From assembly GCA_964036045.1 (NCBI GenBank), contig OZ038382.1:87839795-87903794 (forward strand): a stretch of 64,000 nucleotides of DNA. Direction: 5' to 3'. Shown here in pieces: positions 20,385 to 30,789 of this stretch. The notes beneath the pieces were generated by a model that made no database searches, was not told the DNA's origin, and saw nothing but the letters and a program-made list of their open reading frames with translations. Position 1 is the stretch's first letter, and each line of letters begins with the position of its first letter. The position numbers and the translations under genes are program-made. Origin of the DNA: Eutreptiella sp. 'Long Island Sound 2002' (taxonomy: Eukaryota; Euglenozoa; Euglenophyceae; Eutreptiales; Eutreptiaceae).

Positions 20385-21999
20385 ATGCCTGGCAAGAAGT
20401 CCAAAGCCAAGGCCACCGTCCAAGGCCCTTGGGACCCGCATCCGCCGCCCAAGCCCGCCCCTCACGCCCACACTACCCACGTGCCCACCAAGGCGGTTGT
20501 TGATGAGTATGTGAACGTGGTAGGTGTGGAAAATGTGGCGGGAACTAGTATCCATTTGTTGGATTGCGCACTCTCGGTGAACGAGATTAAGGGGTTGCCG
20601 GCCATCCCCGAGGATGTTTGCTCGGTGAGAGAGCGGTTGCAAAAGTTGCAGCAGGACCACGGTGAAGCCTTCATTTATTATTTGTTGAGTGTCAACCTGC
20701 AGGCCGGTCCAGTTGCTTTGACCAAGGGAGTTAATTTTGAGCAATTTTGCTCTTGGCCGATACCACTGGTCCAGCCCTGCCCCAATGGGGATAATCGTGC
20801 AACTTAGCGCAGAGACGTCAACGGCATTGTTTGCCATGATGCAATGTGCCCAAGGCCCCCAAGGGCAATATGTGTCGGTGTACCATGTGCCGGATGCGGA
20901 TCGGGAAAAGGAGGCCGTTCACCGACGGATGTGGTCACACCCCCCGTCAAGGTGAAACATTGGGAAGAGCACCTCGATACGGACACGCACATTTTTTTTT
21001 CGGGAGTCCAAGTTTTCGGACTGGTCGGCCTAACGGAGCGATTCAGTCCGTGGGTCGGCGCGAGACCTTGAAAGGACCGGCGATCCCTGCTTTGACGCAG
21101 CCCACAATTTTTGTACACAGGACGCAATTTTTGCGTTTGGCATGGGTTGTCCGTCGCCAGACATTGCAGTGAAATACCCTGTGTCACTGTATCCGTTGCC
21201 GGATCCGCCCTCTAGGACCGCCGAGGAGTATGAGGCCACAGGCTAACGTTTGGTGGAGGATATTCTGCCACCGGAATGAATGAATGAATCGTGTGCCCTG
21301 CCGTTGGAGGGAGAGGAGAATTGGGAGAACCTTCTCCTTCAGGGCCACAACCAAGGTGGTGGGCGCCGGCAAACCGCCCCGGGAACGGTGAACAAGTCGC
21401 TCCGCCCGGAACTCAAATGGCGTTGCTGCACATTTGGTGAGACGTTTTCCCGGTGCCAGATGACCTGGAGGACAGGGAGCCCCGGTTGGTGGCACGGAAG
21501 GAGGCCCCCCCATGGTTGGGCTATCAATGGCCGCACCGTGACTTCATGCTTACGTTGCGGGGTGCCGCGGACACGAGGGTTGTTTTCATATCCCTGCAGG
21601 ATGATCCCCCAAAAAAATCTTTGCAAATTGCACCCGGGGACAAGCCGTGGCTACCACACGTCCAACACATGGCACGTGGTTCTGCAAAAGCGTGGCAGTG
21701 TTTTGCTGATGGATGGAACGCTGATCCATCGTGGAGCCGGCGGGCGGGGCGGGACAATTTCTTTCCCCTTTGTGCCGGAAAAATTCTGCACACCCCCAAA
21801 TGTGGTGGAACCGGAGAACGTCCCCGACCTCATGTTCGTTGAGCCGGAGGTATCTGAGGTGGGAGAGGCGGAGGAGGACCCCCCGGCAACCTCTTCGGGG
21901 AGTGATTTGCAGCCCCCCTGCACCACCTGCCCCACGGTTGAGTTGGTCGGCGCCCCTGAAAACGCCCCCGGGGATGGAGGAGAAAGTCCCCTACATGGG
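20385..21999 (+). pseudogene. El-4 oxygenase-like protein (HxD...H pattern), frameshifted
   Basis: Starts at 20385 with MPGKKSKAKATVQGPWDPHP. After a shift near 20780 the frame reads GIIVQLSAETSTALFAMMQ, which aligns with the N-terminal domain of the El-2, El-5 and El-6 proteins. Further on, WLGYQWPHRDFMLTLRGA contains the HxD pair (His codon at 21534). Then, in another frame, LLMDGTLIHRGAGGRGG has the second His (21727). This HxD...H spacing and the GD/MDG-xx-x-HRG context resemble 2-oxoglutarate/Fe(II)-dependent dioxygenases. The paralogues in El-5 and El-6 have the same blocks. The C-terminus is Pro/Glu-rich with CTTC. At least three frameshifts and several stops mean no functional product. 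The substrate is unknown; DNA bases are one possibility, because TET/JBP-type enzymes are carried by transposons in other eukaryotes. Confidence 0.55.
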
Positions 22000-22353
22000 T
22001 GACGTGTGGGTCATTGGGTCATTGTGGATTGCGAGGGAATGGGGCATCCTGTCCGTATTCAGTGCTTTCAGGTTTGAGGGGAGGCATCAATCGTTGAAGA
22101 GTGAGATTAGGAACAGGAGCTTCAAGGGAGGAAGTAAGAAACGGGGGTCTCGCCTACGGGGGGCACGCCGAGCACTGAGGAAGGGGTGGGCCGAGGTGCT
22201 TCGGAACGACAACGTGGACTGGGGTTTGGGTGCCAAGGGGTTCAACGTCTCGCAGCCCTCCTGGACCCGACAAGAGGCATATGGCAGTGCTAAGAAATAT
22301 TGGGAAAGGGTGATAGCAAGGGGAAGTTGTAGCGTTTCTTACATGTTTGTCTT
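21960..22353 (+). pseudogene. El-4 transposase C-terminal remnant
   Basis: Directly after the oxygenase-like remains, one frame reads VWVIGSLWIAREWGILSVFS and AFRFEGRHQSLKSEIRNRS. The Glu in FEGRH aligns with the third catalytic residue of El-1 (LEGRW), El-2 (TEYRH), El-7 (MEGSH) and El-8 (AEHRH). The rest is basic (KKRGSRLRGARRALRKG) and ends near 22353. Nothing of the first two Asp motifs is present. Confidence 0.6.
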
Positions 22354-22554
22354 ACATTCTTACAATTTTGTTGTGCATACTTTAGTGATTTGGTGGTGGA
22401 ATACCATTTGGACACGTGTGAATGATTGGAACAATGCAAAGAAAGATCCCCACAATTGCCTCCATGTTTGCTTGCACGCATGGCACGCATTGGACCCGCG
22501 ATGTTTGTGTTTGGGTGTAAAGGGGGGGTGGAAGCAGGCATTTACTTGGATTTT

Positions 22555-22660
22555 GCATGCGTAAAAGGGGTATTTTGCGTCCCGAGTGAAAAATTACCAG
22601 GCAAGTACAAAGGTCAATTTACGCACGCAAAAGGACCCTTTTACACACGCAAAAACGAAG
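22555..22660. repeat. ACGCACG(C)AAAAGG motif cluster, right
   Basis: GCGTAAAAGGGG, TTTACGCACGCAAAAGG and CCCTTTTACACACGCAAAAA occur here and pair with the cluster at 19205-19315. Confidence 0.6.
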
Positions 22661-22863
22661 TAAAATACCTGAAACATAGTCCCAGGCCTCGAAAGCACAA
22701 GAGACCACTACAGGTAGGGGTAGGGGACCACCACGGGTGTTTCCAACGTAGAACCGAAGCATAGGGGGTATTTTTAAATTTAGCATGCCCAATTTGAATT
22801 TCATACTCATTTTTGACCAAAACGATGTTTTCCACCACTTCGGTCCTCATTTTTGCCCCATTT

Positions 22864-23590
22864 TTACCTCTTTTTTCGGTATTTACCAAGAAACATTACT
22901 TCGTAGTTACACACAGGGTGAAGGGGCACATGTGGCACACATGCCTGCAGGCTATCCTCGTATACCAGGTTCTTGCTGGAGGGGAGGAGTGCGAACCCAT
23001 ACGTGGTGAGTAATGGAAAACCTAAAGTTATACGAGGGCCTCTGTCGGCCTCGTGTATAAAGAGATCCATACAGTATGCCGTTGTGACTTCATCCACTTG
23101 TACCGCTGGCAGCCTCATACTTACCCCAGGCCCCCTTTGACCCCCTTGTAACGGATTGAACCCCTGCAAGCCATCCTTGTAAAATTCTGGCACCACGGAA
23201 TCCGACGGATCGTGGGGGAGGGGGAACTGTCCCATAGACCCCAATCCCTTATTCAGGCTGGCATCATCCACTTCCCCCACCGCCCGCGGGACCGGGGAGG
23301 TAGAGACGTGCAAGCACAAGCGCCACGTGTTAGGGGGCATCTCCCCTAGCGCCTCCAAGAACCTAGGAAGGGTGTTGATCACGCGGTAATTCTCCGCCGT
23401 ATCGAAGGCGCGATTCAGCCACATGTCACTGCGCTTCGCCACCCGCCACAGGCTGCATCTTTGGGCGGCGGCAATCCAATGGAGGTGGGGGGTAAGGGCC
23501 TGCAAGACCTCCACATACAGGGGGGCCATCTCCCGCACCCTGTCCTTCCTATCCGGGCCATCGATTCTAGGGTGCGTCCGTAGAAGGTGT
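22864..23590 (-). repeat. Dispersed copy of the 1.4-kb array unit (partial)
   Basis: Bases 23270-23580 match the array units at about 57944-58255 and 59367-59675, with the same minus-strand frame (REMAPLYVEVLQALTPHLHW, LPRFLEALGEMPP). Here the frame stays open for 224 codons and continues past the shared part (GEVDDA) into unrelated sequence (SLNKGLGSMGQFPLPHDPSD). I do not recognise the protein. The open frame may mean that this copy preserves more of the original gene than the tandem units do. Confidence 0.55.
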
Positions 23591-23762
23591 GCGCAGAAAC
23601 CGCCGCCCTTTTGGGTACTACTAGAACCACGATGTGCACGCGTTTACAATGCCTAAGAGTCCCTGTAGGAGTTCCTATAAGTGTCCTAAGTCCAAAGGAA
23701 GCCTAGGTTGTGAAATGCCACACGCTATGTTGAATTTCCAAAAATGGCGAAAAGCGCACAAA

Positions 23763-23925
23763 GGTGGGTTCCAGCAGGGGATCCGGCGCAGAAAGGGGGG
23801 TTCCAGCAGGGGTTCCAGCAAGTCTAAGGGTTCCAGCGCAGAAAGGGGGTTCTAGCAAGGTCCAGCATAGGGTTCCAGCGCAGATAGGGATTCCAGCAAG
23901 GGGTTCTAGCAGGGGTTCCAGCACC
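23763..23925. repeat. El-5 GGTTCCAGC motif cluster, left
   Basis: Repeated GGGTTCCAGCGCAGAAAGGG, GGTTCCAGCAGGGGTTCCAG and GGTTCTAGCAAGG. It ends about 35 bp before the ATG of the oxygenase-like gene. Matching clusters: 30790-30990, 54570-54760 and 56515-56850. Confidence 0.8.
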
Positions 23926-23961
23926 TTTGTTTCAACTTTGTTCCCTTGCATTTCAGCCCGT

Positions 23962-24019
23962 ATGCCTTCGTTGGCCCCCTTGGTCGACTGGGCCAAGGCT
24001 AGCCGGGCTACCGTGGGCA
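23962..24019 (+). pseudogene. El-5 oxygenase-like gene, first 58 nt
   Basis: MPSLAPLVDWAKASRATVG is encoded here, preceded by TTTCAG, a possible acceptor. It aligns with the start of the El-6 paralogue (MPDVGTHALLKKWADAVALR). The El-6 insertion follows base 24019. Joining 24019 to 28873 gives GTG-GGC-ACT-CGG-GGC, in frame with the rest of the gene. Confidence 0.7.
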
Positions 24020-24219
24020 TATGGTGAGCATAACCTGGCATACCAGGAATACCTGGGAGTATACGGGTAAAAAGGGGGTTTTGGGGGAAAGGGGTATGTG
24101 GCGTGTACAGGGGGGTACGAATGTATAATGCACAATGCATGCATAGGTGGGTTGGTGAATACCTCTAGTTTGCCAATTGTGATGATCAATGTTGTGTTTG
24201 AAAATACCCCATTTTGGGC

Positions 24220-24335
24220 TCTTGGGGTATACGGCCGTATACTCAAGGCTCCAATACCTCAGTGTACGGCCGTATACTCTGGAGTATACGGCCGTATACT
24301 TAGAGTATGCGGCCGTATACTGGGGGTATTTGATT
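24220..24335. repeat. El-6 motif cluster, left
   Basis: GGTATACGGCCGTATACTCA, GTGTACGGCCGTATACTCTG, GAGTATACGGCCGTATACTT and GAGTATGCGGCCGTATACTG: four near-perfect 14-bp palindromes TATACGGCCGTATA with variable flanks, spaced about 25-35 bp. Confidence 0.9.
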
Positions 24336-24548
24336 GCACCATGTGGTTGTTTCAAGTTGAAAACTTCCATTGTTGTGCCTTTGGTGCCCATCTTGTTGCA
24401 TTCTTTGCCTTTGCCAAACAATTGCACACCACTTGAAACCAATCTTGGCTCATACTTCACTCATGATTGCAATGTATGTCTCCATATGTGTCCATTCCAA
24501 TCCATATTATGTGGCTTCTTGCTCTCCCAGGCCCTCTTTTTGTGGCAC

Positions 24549-26667
24549 CATGCCTGATGTGGGCACTCATGCCTTGTTGAAGAAGTGGGCCGATGCCGTA
24601 GCTCTCCGCACAGTGCACAGAGGTGTTTACAGCCCCGACAGCACACGCACCGTGTCTTGGACTTCTCTTGAGAATTGTGCTTGGTCCACCTTGGACACCC
24701 TTGTGGCCTTGGTGAAGGTAACGCACCCCGGCGTTGCCCAACCCCACAGCCTCACTGACGCTTTCTTGTCGTTGTTTGACAACAACCCTAATGTGCAAGG
24801 TATTGTGCTGCAGCTCCATGATTCGGATGCCCGCGCCGTCGTGGAGCATGTTAAAAAAAGCTGTGGGGGCCAAATAGCCGGATGAGTTTGTATTTGAGGG
24901 AATGGGAGATGCAGGATGGCTCTCCGGGGATTCATGTCTCGGGGGACGTCGCCGCTGGCTGGCGCAAATGGGAGTGCCAGGCCCAGCAAGTGCAGCGGGG
25001 GCATTGGGAGGACACCGCCCCCCTCTACTCCCTCCACTCCCAACCGCCATGGTCCTGGCATGCCGATTTGGAGGGCCACACCCTCCCCACCTGGTACAAG
25101 GGTACTGGAATGCACCCCTCCCTTTTCTTCCCCCTCACTACCACCCCCCTTTTTGGTGTTGAACACCATCGTGTCTCCATCCCCGCTGACGCGGTCGATC
25201 ATCGTCATTTCGACGACCTCAGGGATTTCAAGCAATGGGGCCATGCTTTCCAATCTGGCTTCATTTCTGTCGATTGGATGGACAAGCTTCAGGATGAGTA
25301 TGGGGAACTTAGGGGAGATGCGGTGCTCAGTATTTTTAATGAGGATTGGCCCGCCGAGACTCGTGCAGGGGACAGTGACACCCGCCGCACATTGACTCCA
25401 GCGGAGGGGGGTGCAATGTACAGTTTCGCAAGGGAGGTCCTCATACCCCTCTTCGAGACTCAGTTGGGTTGGAAGTGTCCGGTCGTGAATGTTACCACCT
25501 TTCTTGTGGTGAAGGCCGGTACAGTGGATGTGGAAAAAAAACAGTGTTGACACCGTGACATTAACCTCAGCTATGTTGCCGGCCCGGACCAACACCATGT
25601 TATTTGCTAGCTTGTTCCCGATGTTCTGCCCCACACCCGATGATGGTTGTGCTGGGGATTTCGTGGTTGCATCCCACACGGGCCCCCCGGACCCTTGGGT
25701 GGAGGCCCCAATGGCCCCATTGGACATCAGGGATGTGTGGTTGGGCAATGCACTGGCTGTGCATCGCGAAGGTATTTGCCCTACCACTAAACCCCATCGG
25801 CCCCGTGTTTTTGGTTTCATTTCGGTTGGTACCTCGAGGTTCGACTACAACAACACTTGCCCTGTTGTTGTTCCCCCTTGGGCCAGCAAAGCGGCCGCAT
25901 CCCCCGAAGGGTCTCAAGGCCCTCATGCCACTTGTGGTGCAGTTGGTTGTGAGGTGTTGTTGGATGTGACTGATGCTACCACAGTTTTTTGTGTTACATG
26001 TGGTAACGTGCCATGGTGTGCCACCCACGCCGTGGAGGGGCATTGTGGTGCCTGTGAGGAGGGCGCTTGGAATCAGGGTGAGACAATGACGCAACACGGT
26101 GGTGTTGCATGGGGTCGTTGTCCGGCCCCACTGCAGTTCTACATACCCGTTGATGGGGCTACTTTTTTTGCAATTCATGAAAATTTGTCCCCAAGCCCCC
26201 TTCGAGTTGGGGTTGAGGGTCACCCTTCATACGAGGAGTGCCCATTGCGGCAAATGCATGCTAACCCCTTACCTTCTGTGGGCTCGGATGGCACTTTCCT
26301 TGCTTGTCTGCCCGGTTCATTGGTGGTTTCGCGGGGTTCGATTGGTGGTGTTGCTTTGGCTTCCACCGATGCCACAATTGGCGGGGTTTTGCATTGGTTT
26401 GCACTTGGGCACAAGCACCACCTCATGGATGTTGCACTGGCGGAGAGCTACGGTTGGGTGAAGTGGTGGCCATTCAAGACGGTCTCAAAAAAGAAGAAGT
26501 CGAAGCGGAAGCCCAAGGCAAAGTCAAGGAAGGGCAAGGAGAAAGCCGGAGAAGAAGTTGAGGACGTGGAGGAGGAGGAAGAGGAGAAGCAAGAGCTGTG
26601 GTGCATCTGCAATCAGGTATTTGTGGGCTCCGGGCATGGGGTGAACTGTGTTGTTGTTATTCATTAA
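24549..26667 (+). pseudogene. El-6 oxygenase-like protein with Cys-rich module
   Basis: The ATG at 24549 starts MPDVGTHALLKKWADAVALR. VQGIVLQLHDSDARAVVEHV is the shared N-terminal domain. A frame change near 24880 leads into REWEMQDGSPGIHVSGDVAA and on to GFISVDWMDKLQDEYGELRG. The HxD pair (His codon 25551) is preceded by TGA where the El-5 paralogue has Trp (WHRD), so a nonsense mutation sits beside the metal site. After another shift, ALAVHREGICPTTKPHRPRV supplies the second His and a conserved Arg. A Cys module follows (C-x4-C, then FCVTCGNVPWCATHAVEGHC, about 25930-26060), probably zinc-binding. A Lys-rich and then Glu-rich tail ends at WCICNQ, where an intron donor (CAG/GTATTT) may lie. 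By family logic it would be a 2-oxoglutarate/Fe(II) oxygenase, but this copy is broken. Confidence 0.6.
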
Positions 26668-26924
26668 GTGTCATTTATTTCATAAGGTAGGGTCACTAGT
26701 GGGTTTTTTTGTTTGTCCCGTCTTCAGCGCCTCCCTATATGGTTGCAGTTCTTCAGGTTGAATTGAATTGAATTGATCATCAACCTCTTCAACTTCTCCC
26801 CAGGATTCTTCAATGGCCTACACACGTTTTTGCATTTTTGAGGGCAGTGGGTTTTGAACCAGGAACATTTCGTTTGTAAGTGTACCATGCATACCTCTCA
26901 CCCACCCAGTGCCATTGTCTTGGG

Positions 26925-27090
26925 ATACGGCCGTACACCTTGTGTATACGGCCGTATACCCACGGTATACGGCCGTATACTCCCAGTATACGGCCGTATA
27001 CCGCGAGTATATGGCCGTATACTTGCCCACCCATTCTGGGTATACGGCCGTATACTCGGAGGTATACGGCCGTATACTCATAGTATTTGT
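26925..27090. repeat. El-6 motif cluster, internal (intron-like)
   Basis: Seven TATACGGCCGTATA-type palindromes, with one ATATGGCCGTATAC variant. They lie between the end of the oxygenase-like gene and a CAG acceptor at about 27150. This is the same placement as the El-3 and El-5 motif clusters between exons. Confidence 0.9.
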
Positions 27091-27152
27091 TGCCAATTTC
27101 AATCCATTTTGCCTAGCTCTTTGTTAGAAGTCCACCCTTTCTTCTAATTCAG

Positions 27153-28374
27153 GTCCAGTATATATGATCCCTGGCCAGTGCGGAGCATCACCGATTACAA
27201 GGTGGCCGAGCCCGAGGTGGAGTTGGTGGCGCCAAAGGTGTCCGCAGGCCAAGAGGTCTCCGGTCGGGAGTACGCGGACCCCATTCCTGTGGGTCGCCGG
27301 GATGTTGCCAGTGCGCCCTCCGACGTGGCATGCACCAATGGCAAAGACACTGGGTACTATTCCCGATCGAATGTCCGTGCCAGTGGTGCATTGTATGATA
27401 TTCGCCTGCCCATTGGGGTGATTGCAAATTTGAAAGAGGGGGCTGTGGAGGCCATTTGGTGGGATGCGGTGTGGAGCAAGACCTCCGGGAAGGTGCTAGT
27501 TTTTTTGAGCACCACGGGGGAAAAATGGAGCATTTCGGACTCCATTATGGTGCTCCAAAGTTTTGGGGGGGAGCCTGTCCCCGTGGAGCACTCCCTGGCC
27601 CTCCAGGCCGAGTTGGCCGCCAGGGCGGCGAAACAGCTTGCGGGGAGGGGGCTGAAGCGGGCTCATGATGAGCCCGCTGAGCCAAGGGCCACCCCTCCAC
27701 GCACCCCCACCCGGAAGGCCCCCAAGCCTTCCGGGTGTGCTGCTGCTGCTGTTGGTGTTGGCTCGGGGGGGCTTGAGGGGTTTAGGGGGGTGGGGGGGAT
27801 TGAAGCAGCTGCCCGCCGTGGCACATGCGAGGCCCTGGGGGACCTCGATGTGCCCAGCACCGCTGACATTGTCAGCGGTGTTGTGGCGGGCTTGGGGAAG
27901 TCCCGCCTGAACATCTCCCGAGACATCGGGGAGTTCAGCCGGACTTTCCTGACCTCCTTGAGGGAGGCCAATGCCTCTCTCAAGGAGGAGCTGAAGGCTG
28001 CCCATGCTGAGGGTGACGCCAAGGACAGGAGGATTGCGGACCTGGACACCAAGTTGGCCGATGCCACCGCAAGTGCCCATGACTGGCACCTCAAGGCCAA
28101 GGAGTTGGACACGCAACTCCAAGCGGCCAAGGCCAACGAGGACTGGGCGAGGTCCATTGTGGCCCATAGTGTCACACGGAGTGCACCCCCACCCCAAGGG
28201 TCTGGGAGTCAGGGCGGTGGGCTCTGCACCTGGATGCCCTTGATTGGGGCATCCGGTTGTGGTTTGGGGAAAAGGGTTTGGGTAGAGAGAGGATCAGGTT
28301 TGGCATGCAACGCATGCGGAAGAAGCATCGTGCACCAAAGCACATGTAGGTGTATATCATGTGATACGATATGA
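27153..28374 (+). CDS. El-6 accessory protein with coiled coil
   Basis: The open frame follows a pyrimidine-rich tract and TTCAG and runs to a TGA at 28372-28374, about 400 residues. The start is unclear. It may be a downstream exon of the oxygenase-like gene, or its own gene starting nearby. Residues about 70-125 (GALYDIRLPIGVIANLKEGA...KVLVFLSTTGEKWSISDSIM) look like a small beta-rich module that may correspond to the last El-5 exon. Then comes a basic, Pro-rich linker (RATPPRTPTRKAPKPSG). A long helix follows (residues about 245-325: SLREANASLKEELKAAHAEG...RRIADLDTKLADA), a clear coiled coil. The final 50 residues have lower coding quality. I infer a reader or adaptor protein; nothing proves its function. 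Confidence 0.55.
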
Positions 28375-28599
28375 TGTGCAGTATGCGTAAGTGCGTATAT
28401 TAGGTATATATAACATGGGGAGGTGGATCACATTTGACATTTCGGATGGGACATCAACCAAGGTTGCTTCTTGTGGTCTTCTGCCGTGCTCATATGGTGC
28501 TCTTTTGTGTGTACAATGTGTTTGGGGGTTGCAGGGTCATGAGTACTTGCAAGGGGGGGGGGGGGGGTAGTTGATGAGAATGGTGGCATTGGTGGGAGG

Positions 28600-28690
28600 C
28601 AGAAAGTCCCCGTATACTCCGAAGTATACGGCAAGAATACTTCTCCAATACTTCGAGTATACTGCCCAATACCTCAAAAAGTGTAGATTG
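28600..28690. repeat. El-6 motif cluster, right, degenerate
   Basis: CCGTATACTCCGAAGTATAC, CTTCGAGTATACTGCC and related half-palindromes. A poly-G run at 28551-28568 lies just outside. No gene between 28375 and 28870. Confidence 0.7.
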
Positions 28691-28872
28691 CCACAGACAG
28701 GTGTGGGTGTATGGAATTGGCTTTCTGGTTTTTTGACCCCCCCCCCTTATTTTTAGGGTGCTAAACTCTTTTTTTTATATCCCATGGGCACACGGAACGA
28801 CTATAGGTACATGTGCCAAAACGGCTGTTTTGGGGGGGTATTCTTGGTATGCCAGGTTATGCTCACCATACA

Positions 28873-30350
28873 CTCGGGGCTATGCCGGCCCCGATGGGTT
28901 GGGCTGCACGGACCTCGCCGCCCATTCCGACACCAAGGTGGCGATCCCCTCGGGCATCACCATTGCCCGCATCCGCCTCACCCTCCCCCTCCTCGCCGCC
29001 GACAAGCCGCCTTGCGCCCTCACCCACTGGCTGCAGGGGGTCCCGGAGGACAACCCCGATCTGCCGATCCTGCAGGTCCGGCTGCATGCCGAGGACGTGT
29101 ATAATGTCATCCAAGCCTGCACCGAGCGGGCGAACCCCACTGTCAATAAGACGCAACGGCATCATGTGCATGTCCATGGGGACGGAGGGCACCACGCTCC
29201 TCTTCGCCGCCCACAAGCCCACCACCTGAGAAGGCCGGGAACGACAAGTACCCTTTTAAGCACCCCCACCTCGACGTACACCCTACGCTACGTGATGGAC
29301 AGCAAGCCCGCGATGGCCTTGCCCAACTACTCCCTCACCAGCCACTCCCCCTACCGTTGGAAGCCGGAGCTCGTGGGGTCGACTACACCGGTGCTAATGG
29401 AGAGCGAGGACGCGGTCTTGCCCCTCCCACGCCTTGCCGCTCATTGGGACAAGCGAACCGGTGAACCAGGTGGACATCTTCCGGGAAGCGAACGAGGAAC
29501 TCTCGGAGTTGGGTCTGACGGGGCACGTGTTCAAGGAGGAGTTCCTGGCGAGGGATGGCGACATGCTGGCGAACATGAAGGTCGAGGCGGACAACGTGGG
29601 TCAGAGGTGGGGTGGCATCATCAACGTGGCATGGCCAAGCTCAAACCGGCGACCCGATCCAGGCGGCAGGGCTGCGGTGTACGCGGTGATTCCGACGGGC
29701 AACGGGGGTCAAGAAGGTCTTCAACTTCCTCACGTTGTACTTTGGGCGCAAAAAGTTCTGCAAGGCCTCTCTAGGAAGTACCCGGGTGTGTTCTTGGTGA
29801 AGGTTGGGTACGTCCGGGCAACGTCCGATCAGCCACAACTATGGCATCGGGATATGCCGCTAGAGTTGCAAACCACTAGGGTGGAGCACGCCTTCTCCTG
29901 CTTCACGCCTGTGAATCTGGACTGCCCCATCAACGGCCGCGAGAACATGTTCGTGTACGGTTCTAGCTCTGGTGTTCCCTATTCGTGGCAAGAGGTCTCG
30001 ATGAGTATGCTGGCGGGCGACCTATGGATCTTGAGCAGTTACGTCATTCACCGTGGCGGGGCTGCTCCGAGAGATGCGCCGCCTGGATCAACCCGTATCA
30101 TCGCCTTTGCCGCCATTGCCACACGCCGCGTCGACTACGAGACCACCGCGTGCCGATCATCCTGCCACCCTGGGCAGAAGCCCCCGCGCAACAACCATCG
30201 CCACCGTCCCCGAAGGCCGTGCACTATACAGCAGCGCACTGCAACCGCGTGGTGAAGGCCGACCCGTCGGCGAAGTGTTTCGCCTGTGACGAACGTCCTC
30301 TTTGTGCTGTACATGTCGGGCAACTCTCTGAAGACTGTCAGCAATAATAT
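28873..30350 (+). pseudogene. El-5 oxygenase-like protein, main part
   Basis: This continues the reading from 24019 (TVG-TRGYAGPDGLGCTDLA). LQVRLHAEDVYNVIQACTER is the shared N-terminal domain. A shift near 29440 leads to VNQVDIFREANEELSELGLT. The metal-binding pair is in QLWHRDMPLELQ (His codon 29844). The second His is in GDLWILSSYVIHRGGAAP, followed by Arg in STRIIAFAAIA. A last shift near 30150 opens the Cys module (HCNRVVKADPSAKCFACDER, PLCAVHVGQLSEDC), ending at a TAA at 30345-30347. The order (N-domain, HxD...H core, zinc-like module) equals El-6. The core fits a 2-oxoglutarate/Fe(II) dioxygenase; the substrate is unknown. Frameshifts and the El-6 insertion make this copy inactive. Confidence 0.65.
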
Positions 30351-30789
30351 GTGGATGCTGTTGTGGAGGCCGCCCCTGGACCTGCTGTGGAGGCCGTGGC
30401 GACGTCAGCCGAGGGAGCAGAGGAAGTCGATGAGGATCTAGGGACGCAGAAAATTGTGGAGGAGGATCTGTGCGGGTTTGCGGCTCTGGTGATGATGCCC
30501 TTGGACTAGACGGTGGTGTACACTTCCCATCGCCTAGGGCCACTGGCGGCAGAGTTTTCTGCGTCGACGGGTCCGGTGATCGACGCGTCTGCCCAACCTT
30601 GCGCCCCCGAAGATTGTCCCCTGGGCCCCTTTGTCGACGAGGAGGAGGAGTTGGAGGCACCGACCCCAAGCAAGTTCCCCGTCATCGCCACGCAGCCGGG
30701 CAGCCCTGATGGTGGTGCGCGAAGGCCAGGTGGGTGGGATGGCAGTGGTGGAGGACCCCGTGGACCCCCCGGTCGCCCAAGTTGCTGGA
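30351..30789 (+). other. Acidic coding-like remnant after the El-5 oxygenase gene
   Basis: One frame reads AAPGPAVEAVATSAEGAEEV and IVEEDLCGFAALVMMPLD before a stop at about 30510; a neighbouring frame continues with acidic, Pro-rich sequence (FVDEEEELEAPTPSKFPV). It resembles the Glu-rich tail of the El-6 protein and is probably the decayed C-terminus of the same gene. Confidence 0.4.

Larger units (their letters stand above)
19190..22680. mobile_element. El-4: decayed transposon with oxygenase-like and transposase remains
   Basis: The span is set by matching motif pairs: ACGCACGTAAAAGGG-type sequences at about 19205-19315 and TTTACGCACGCAAAAGG, CTTTTACACACGCAAAA at about 22555-22660. No exact terminal inverted repeat was found, so the borders are approximate. 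Between them lie a large GATCC motif cluster, an oxygenase-like pseudogene and the C-terminal tail of a DDE transposase. The middle of the transposase, with both Asp residues, is missing, which makes this an internally deleted element. The GATCC cluster and the ACGCACG motif may belong to two different superimposed elements. Confidence 0.45.
24020..28870. mobile_element. El-6: TATACGGCCGTATA-motif transposon inside the El-5 gene
   Basis: The ends are an inverted repeat of about 34 bp with one mismatch: TATGGTGAGCATAACCTGGC continuing CATACCAGGAATACC at 24020, with the complement ending at 28870. The flanking CA at 24018-24019 and 28871-28872 is a 2-bp target duplication. This choice restores the El-5 reading frame. 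Length is 4851 bp. It carries an oxygenase-like gene (24549-26667) and a coiled-coil accessory gene (about 27153-28374), but no transposase is visible. It is therefore either non-autonomous or moved by an enzyme encoded elsewhere. Confidence 0.85.

Noticed and set aside
26590-26660. WCICNQ at the end of the El-6 oxygenase-like frame as a PHD finger
   Set aside because: Only the first Cys pair is visible, and the next exon lacks the remaining ligands.
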